A stretch of 64,000 bases of DNA, from NCBI GenBank assembly GCA_000727475.1, contig KL647302.1, positions 995,449 to 1,059,448 of the forward strand. The letters are read 5' to 3'. Below are positions 57,701 through 64,000 of this stretch, in pieces. A model generated the notes under the pieces. The model saw only the letters and a list, made by a program, of their open reading frames with translations, searched no databases and was not told where the DNA came from. A program made the position numbers and the translations under genes. How positions within the stretch are numbered: position 1 is the first letter of the stretch; every line of letters starts with the position of its first letter. Source of the DNA: Sarcocystis neurona. Its lineage: Eukaryota > Apicomplexa > Conoidasida > Eucoccidiorida > Sarcocystidae.

Positions 57701-60700
57701 GCTTGATATCTGCGTAGACGCACCAGAACGCGGGCGTGCGCGCCTGCGTCTTTCTCGCCATGTCCATGTGTGTGTATATATTCTACTGTTTACCCCAAAC
57801 GACGTGGTCCCTATGTGACTCATAGAGAGGAAGGGCGTGCATGCGCGTCTCTCGATATTCTTATATGTCTGTATATATTCTACTATATCCCCCAGACGAC
57901 GTGGTGGCCCCTGCATGTACTCGTAGAGAGAAGGACGTGCAAGGGCCTCTTGCCGTCCTTACATATGTACGTAGTATATCTTCAATATTACGTGATATCT
58001 CTGTGTCCCCCCAGGATAAATATAACGACCGTGCGTAGGTGTATTTCTCTTTGTGTCTGCAGATGCGCGAGACGTGCTTCATGATATACGTACGAGTTGC
58101 TGGCACTGCTGCAGCAGGCAGGAGCCCACGACTCGGCTGACTTGGCTCAAATCAACTGACGCTGCTCCACCTGTGGCCCTGCACTGTTGCTGCTGCTGCT
58201 ACTACTTCCGCGTGTCCTCGACCTGGAGCTGTCGACGGTGCTGCTGCTGCTACTAACCGACGCTGATTCTTCAAACGCTGCGACTGCCAATCTTACACTG
58301 TCCTCCTGCTGCTTCCCCCCCCGCCCCTGCTGCTTCTGCCTTGCTGTGCTGCCGCGCCACTGCGCCGGCTGCTGCGCTGCTACGTTTGCTCCTGCTGCTG
58401 CGCTGCTGCATTTGCTCCTTATGCTGTCGCGGTTTCTGCTTCTTCTCCCGCTGTGTGCTGCTTCTTCCGCTGTCTTTCTTCGGCGACTGCTGCCGCTGTA
58501 GCTACTGATGCGTCTGCCGCGCGGGGACAGCACACTTGCCTCCTGCAGCGCATGCAGCTTGTCAAGCAGGGTGGCGCAGCTTGTCAGGAAATGGTCACGC
58601 GACGCTGTCATCGCCTCCAGCTTGCTCTCCAAATCTGAGACCTGCACCAGCAGCAGCGCCAGCAGGAGCGCCACCAGCGGCAGCATCAGCAGCAGCAGCG
58701 CCCCAGTCACAAGGCACGACGGCGTTCACCAGGCGTAGCAACAGCAGCATCGAGAAACTCGGACGAGCACCAGCGACGACGAAGAGGCAGTGACAGGAGC
58801 AGCACGCGCGGCGATCGCTGCAGCAGCAGCGGAATGTCTACGTCCCGCGGTGGGGGGAGGGAATTCACAGAAAACCATTCCACGTCCAGTAGCTGTTCTC
58901 CACCCGCACGTCTATACAAGTGACCCTCTTCAACGTGCGGTTCCCCTCTTTTCGTCTTCTACCGTAGGGAGCTCTGGAAGTGCCAACATACATGTGCATA
59001 CACACGTACATACTTTGTACACGCAGACATGTACGTACGTGTGTGTAGACGGACTAGTCGATAAGTATTAATATACATATATATATATATACGCATGCCC
59101 ACACGCCCGCACCTACTATATATATGTATTTATGTGCATACGTATATATACATGTGTACACACGCATACTCACGTATGCACACATACTCACATATATATT
59201 TATATGCATACGTCTATGTATGTATGTATATATATACATGTAAACGTATACGCATACACACGCGTCCCTCTATGTATCAACATGCCTACGTATATATATA
59301 TATATATGTATATATATACTTGCATGATGCGTCTTTGTATGTGTATATATATATATATACATATGTGCGTGGATGCGCGCAGGTATCGATGTGAGTGAAT
59401 GGTCCGCCTGCATTTCCAGGTTTTGTCGGAGAAGGTCGTTGAGATTTGTGGCTCCTCTTGTGGCTAGCTGTGTCTGACTAGCTGTGTGTGGCTAGACTTG
59501 CTGCTCTTCTAAGCGTACGCACGTCACAGACGGCTTGCGGCCAGGCTTGCCACGTCAACGCTTCACTTTATTCGATGCCAGCGGGCAGTGCCTACTGCAG
59601 TCATCCTACTGCCTCCGCTGTCTATGGAGACGAGACGGTGGCAAACTTCTAGGCCAGACATTCCTCTGTCCGCCCGCCGGACCCTAACCGTCTCCCCTAC
59701 TACTACGACGTGGTGACATACACATGTGCATGCGTATTCTTTTGGATATGTCGCCTCTTTCGAAATGGCTCAGGAGAGAGTTGCTGCTGCTCTTGGTGGT
59801 GTTGCTGCGACTGGTGCTAGACGACGTGCTGCTGCCTCGTGGCTCGTGGAACAGGCACTGCTGCTGCTGCTGTTCTAGTTGCTGCTGCTGTGGATGTTGC
59901 AGCTGCCGCGGATGCGTACCTGATACGTCCGGAGGGTCACTTCTGCTTGCAGCTGCGCGGAGGCGCCGCCGCTGAGCTGCTGCCTCAGTTCGAAGTTCTC
60001 CTCCTCGACAGCCTGGAGGCGTCGGCGCAGTCGAGCCGCTTCAGCTTGCGCCTCTTTTTGCTGCTGCTGCACGAGTCTGCAGCAGCACCGGCGGACAACA
60101 GAGTTACACGCAACACACATCCACCCGGGCTTCGCACGCTGCTGCCGCTAACACTTGCGAGAGCCACCTAACAACATTGCTGGTGCTGCTACTGCACACG
60201 TGGCTGCTGTTGACACGTTGCTTTTCGCCGCTGGGGTTGCGGCTCTTGCTGCACCTGCTCGCACGTTGCTGCCCTGCTCCTGCTGTCTCAGAGCAGCTGC
60301 TGCCCCGCAGTAGAATCTTCCTGCTGCTGTCAATCCTCCAGCAGCCTGAAGATGAAGAAATACGGGCGACGCTGCTGCTTCGAGCCCTCCTTCTCCTCGG
60401 GCTGCTTCCTTGCGGCCGTCGGCTTTGCTCACGCTGGGACCGCTGAGCCTGCTACTGGTAACGCTGCTGCCGGCTTGTGGCTGCTGACGCGCTGCAGTGA
60501 TGACGGAGGTGGTGGGGCACGTCCTAGTCCCATTTCCGCTGCTTGTCTTGTGATGCTTGCTGCCTCTGCTGCTTTGTCGTGCCTGCATAGCGACGCTTGC
60601 GTCGACGCGACTTTTGCTGCCGCTGCTGCTGCAGGTGGGCTTCCTGCTGCTGCTGCTGAGGGACAGCTGCTGCGTCTGAAGCTATTGCTCTGCTGCTACC

Positions 60701-62916
60701 GCGACTGTCCTGCTCCTGTTGGCATGTGCGTGGTGGTGGTGTACTGCTGCCCCTGCTGCCCCTTGACTCACTGCAGTTTCTGCTGCTCGAGAGCAACAGC
60801 GTGCTCCTTCTCCTCGCGCAGCCTCCGCGTGGCCGCAGCAGCTTCTTCCGCTGCAGCCGCAGCCACACGGCTGCAGCGCTCCTTCTCCCCCCGCAGCTCC
60901 TGTTCTCTGCTCTGCAGCTGCAGGGACACACAGCAGCAGCAGCAGCCGTCGCAACAGCACGTTACCGAGCGCAGCAGCAGCAGCATCACAGCGGCACGTG
61001 ACACCCTCCAGCAGCGGCCACACACCTGCACACGGCCGCGTCACGTACGGCTGCTGCAGCGGCACCGCAGAGGCAGCAGCAGCAGACGACCGTCGCCTGT
61101 CACGGAACAGTCGCACAGCAGCACGGGGTATAGTGCTGTCGCAGTAGCAGCACAGCAGCATCAGGTGTAGCGGTACAGCAGCAGCAGCACAGCTGCAGGG
61201 GGTACGACTGGAGCAGCAGCAGCCGGCCAGGAGACAATACGAGACATCGCTACAACTACGGGCGGCAGCAGCTGCTCTTGGCACAAGGGCAGCAGCATAT
61301 CAGCGAGCGGCGTCGTCGTAGCAACAGCAGAGCAGCACAGGTCGGTGAGTTAAGGCACACGCTGGTACACCAGGGTAGCAACACCAGGCCGCACCGGCAG
61401 CTCCGCTACCCAAGAGCCAGCAGCAGCACCAGCACTGCACCAAACAACCAGATATACATGCAAACGTATATGACACGTACACGCGTATACACACATAAAT
61501 ACACTTATCTGAGGGATATATACACACATACAGATGTACACGTATGCATGCGTGCATACATACATATATATATAAATGTATATTCAGACAGATCGCAAGT
61601 TCCGCTGATGCAGCCAGTTGTAGAAAAGCAATTTTTCCTCTCGTATTGCAGGTGCTGCCGAGCTTCTCTGTACCCGTCACCCATGTCTCGGTCCTGCAAG
61701 GGTGAAGTAGCTACCCTCTCGCTCTCACTACGGCGCTTGTTAAAACGTCGTGTTCCTGCTGTCTTCTCCAGCGTCAGAGTCCCTGGCCATCTCATTCTTC
61801 TCCTCAACCCTTCCTCCTCTTCTGCTGCTGCTACTGCTGCCCATTCTTCCTGCTGCTACGCAGGCCTAGCGCAGAAGTGCAGCAGCCGTCCCCGTGCACG
61901 GGTGTCAGCGTATAGGAGGGAAAATGTACGACGCAGTGGGCACCCACGTACGGCGTGCATCTGCTGCATGCGCCAGCCGTCCGGATGCGTATGACACAGC
62001 ATGCATGCATGGAGACACCGCACGCATGGGCATAGCACGGGCGTGGATACCCCGTATGCATGCATGGAGACACCGCATGCATGGAATACAGCACCGGCGT
62101 TGGTACACCGCATGCAGGCATAGACTGCATGCGTGCACACACCGCATGCACGGATACACCGCACGCGCATGCATACGCCACACGTCTTTGTTGAACACGT
62201 ATCTTCCGTGGTGCCCCGGGTGCAGGCCCCGCGTCGTTTGAGCAGCAGCAGGGCTCACACTCGGACACCTCTTCCTACGACTGAGCTGCACCTGGCGAAG
62301 TTGGTAGCGCAGCAGATGCTACGCGACTCCCAACGTAGTAGCTGCTGCTGCCGCTGTGGCGCGTTGTCCGACCGTCGCTGCGCAGCGCATGCGACTGCAC
62401 GCACGCACTGTGAACTTTCGGCATGCAGACAGACGGCTCAGGCCAAGCGTGTATACGTAGGTTTCACAGATATATATAGCGGTGCATGCAAGTATACAAA
62501 GACACGCTGCACTTGCTGCGGGTTCACAAAGTCAAGCCAGCGGGTCGCCCCAGTACCTCGCGGACGGAGAAAGCGAACGGGACACAAGGACGCTCGTGCA
62601 CTTGCTCCGCTTCATCGCAACAGGTGAATATACACGTGGATACACTCACACACAGTCTACACAAATATACATGCATGTATATATGTATACATATATATAT
62701 ATATGTGTTCTCGCATATTTGTGTCGTTGTATGCGTATTCATCTTCGTACACATATATACACATATATATGTGTGTACACATATATATATATATAAATAT
62801 TTGAGTGGCTGCGAGAAAGGGTGACCGACCTCCAGGGCCTTCTGCTGCAGTTGCTGCGTCGTGCGTCGGAGCTGCAGCTGCAGCTCCTGCATGGCATCTT
62901 GCTTCGCCTGGAGCGC
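54777..62916 (-). CDS. Large coiled-coil, Gln-rich protein, 5'-partial
   Basis: Exons in order: 62916-62830, 60917-60772, 60076-59920, 58641 to about 58164, and 55901-54777. All have GT-AG ends. Phases agree, including the phase-2 join 60772/60076 that completes a Gln codon. Encoded segments are 'QDAMQELQLQLRRTTQQLQQ', 'SREQELRGEKERCSRVAAAA', 'RRRLQAVEEENFELRQQLSG', 'VSDLESKLEAMTASRDHFLT' and 'VEAQVAALRGEIVKLREVVL', all heptad-rich. Poly-Gln/Ser linkers follow, then a final coil ending 'IKALRGKIKYLHELQHQLQT'. About 660 residues are visible. The start is upstream, and further exons may lie in the first intron (61.5-62.3 kb). The donor of the 58-kb exon is inferred from phase. Coiled-coil length suggests a cytoskeletal, centrosomal or tethering protein; no family was assigned. 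Confidence 0.65.
57180..57560. repeat. TATA/CATA dinucleotide tracts
   Basis: Several perfect runs (for example at 57,191-57,214 and 57,351-57,364) within TATACATATG-like sequence. They lie in the intron of the coiled-coil gene between the 58-kb and 55-kb exons. 56,000-58,150 shows no exon that I can support. Confidence 0.8.
59060..59370. repeat. TATA/CATA dinucleotide tracts
   Basis: Runs at about 59,072-59,092, 59,291-59,318 and 59,343-59,360 in TATACATATG/CACACG-type sequence, inside the intron between the exons at 59.9 and 58.6 kb. Confidence 0.8.
61440..61600. repeat. CACATA/TATA dinucleotide tract
   Basis: Alternating purine-pyrimidine sequence (tacacgcgtatacacacata...catacatatatatata) inside the first visible intron of the coiled-coil gene. 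Confidence 0.7.
61966..62180. repeat. Cluster of TGCATGC-type palindromes
   Basis: At least eight GCATGC palindromes in about 215 bp, plus a 22-bp exact repeat (atgcatgcatggagacaccg..., at 62001 and 62056). The cluster lies in the first visible intron of the coiled-coil gene. TGCATGC is known as a recurring apicomplexan promoter motif bound by some ApiAP2 factors, so a regulatory role is possible but not shown. Confidence 0.7.
62620..62810. repeat. TATA/CATA dinucleotide tract
   Basis: Runs at about 62,689-62,705 and 62,755-62,796, starting 20 bases downstream of the coiled-coil exon donor at 62,830 (minus strand). Confidence 0.8.
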
Positions 62917-64000
62917 CTGGAGCAGCAGCAGCAGCACGGGATGGCAACGGCAAGACGGGCTGAGAAGACGCAGAGAGGAAGCTCAGGCGAAGTTCAGGCG
63001 CTGGTGCTAGGTGACTCAGATGAGCAGCAGCAGCAGCAACACCGGCAGCAGGTGCCAACATAGTCCTCCTCTGGGGCTGCACACACCCCACAGGGACTGC
63101 AGTGGAAGCTACACATACACGGATAATAAGTATACATATCCATACCCACATGTATACGTATATATTCTTCCGTATTGAACACACATCTATGTACCTGATA
63201 TATATATAGTCCTTTATTGAATATATATAGATATTATATATGAAACATGCACGGAGATGATAAGCGTACGTATATCTACACACACCTACATGCATGTACA
63301 TTCTCCTTCATCGAGTACACATATATGTACCTGATAATATATATATATATATACATATTCTCCTTTATTGAACGTATACACAGATATATATATATATATA
63401 CACATATGACACACACAGACAGAGGAGAAGTATACGTGTCTATACACGCATGTATACGTGTATATTTTCCTGTACTGAACGCACATCTCTCTACATATAT
63501 ATATACATATGCTCCTTTACCAAATACGTGTATATATATATATATAATTCTTCATCGAATACATATGTATATATGTATATATATATATTGTCGAAGTTAC
63601 TGCAGAATTGGTGATATACGTATCCTGAAAGACGATGTGTGTACACACGTTCGCTACAAATATATTTTTCTCCTTCTGTTCCACGGAGGGTCGCTGGGAT
63701 GCTCCTCTCCGGCTCATGCAACAACACCTACACCCAAGTTATACCCGACACATATATATCTATATACATATATATATATATATATACACGCACTACAGAA
63801 GACTGCGTATAGCTATATATATATAGAAATAGATATATGAATATGTACATATATATGTGTATGAAGACGTATATATATGTACACATACACATGCGTATAT
63901 ATGCATCTGTACACATATATACGTGTCTGTATATGAACTGCATACATATAAATGTGTATATAAAGAGACGGAGTAAGCGAAGTAGAAGACAGAGCGAGCG
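62917..64000. repeat. AT-dinucleotide-rich end of the window
   Basis: 62,917-63,110 is a CAG-rich intron margin. From 63,110 to 63,970 the sequence is dominated by TATATA/TACATATGTA tracts spaced by short unique DNA, with an irregular 80-90 bp period of elements like cacatatatgtacctgataa and tattgaac. No exon can be supported. A short unique piece at 63,650-63,735 could hold one. Confidence 0.7.

Larger units (their letters stand above)
27540..64000. repeat. Repeat-rich segment: dispersed CAG/CTG triplets
   Basis: From about 27,540 to the end, short runs of CAG/CTG (3-6 units) and degenerate GCA/GCT/AGC triplets occur every few hundred bases, inside exons, introns and intergenic DNA alike. 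The first 27 kb has almost none. Dense blocks include 28,250-29,450, 30,060-30,320, 41,500-42,560, 45,540-49,530, 54,900-55,810, 58,180-58,720 and 59,760-61,280. The triplets keep long frames open on both strands, so open frames here are poor evidence of genes. Confidence 0.85.

Noticed and set aside
57260..57720. Plus frames rich in Tyr, Ile and His in the AT tracts
   Set aside because: They are translations of TATACATATG dinucleotide repeats, with no real protein content.

Overview
The window looks like nuclear DNA of a coccidian apicomplexan, most probably an Eimeria-type genome. Four things point there. Genes are split by short GT-AG introns. One half is flooded with CAG/CTG triplets that read as runs of Ala, Gln and Ser. 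Long TATACATATGTG-type dinucleotide tracts sit in introns and between genes. A flagellar radial-spoke gene is present, and in this group only male gametes carry flagella. No tRNA, rRNA, CRISPR array, insertion sequence or prokaryotic operon was seen. Many open frames begin at GTG, TTG or CTG and are pieces of exons, so exon joins here rest on splice sites, reading phase and protein sense. None was checked against RNA or a database.

Bases 1-27,400 are almost free of triplet repeats. They hold a radial spoke protein 3 gene on the plus strand (exons 1870-5116), and a long minus-strand gene or gene cluster of unknown function (about 16,062 down to 7,078) with a 45-bp in-frame repeat. They also hold a plus-strand gene fragment (16,658-18,463) and two minus-strand hypothetical genes (19,070-19,972 and 20,182-21,864). 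Bases 22,000-27,400 are nearly gene-free.

Bases 27,500-64,000 are repeat-rich. Up to about 35 kb both strands carry open, low-complexity frames and only tentative calls are possible. From 35.6 to 37.6 kb there is a repeat-poor island with long frames broken by stops. Three well-supported genes follow: the C-terminal exons of an unknown basic protein (39,677-40,271, plus); the zinc-ribbon RNA polymerase subunit RPB12/RPABC4 (43,632 to 41,341, minus), split by a 2-kb pyrimidine-rich intron; and the mRNA 3'-end endonuclease CPSF73 (45,507-51,382, plus), whose last 30 residues lie 1.7 kb downstream. Two unknown plus-strand genes follow (51.8-52.4 and 52.8-54.1 kb). A large minus-strand coiled-coil, Gln-rich gene then runs from at least 62,916 down to 54,777, with AT-dinucleotide and CAG-rich introns. 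The last kilobase is AT-dinucleotide repeat.

The two recognised nuclear genes belong to connected steps of mRNA synthesis: RPB12 is a subunit shared by the three RNA polymerases, and CPSF73 cuts pre-mRNA before polyadenylation. In eukaryotes this neighbourhood does not imply an operon.
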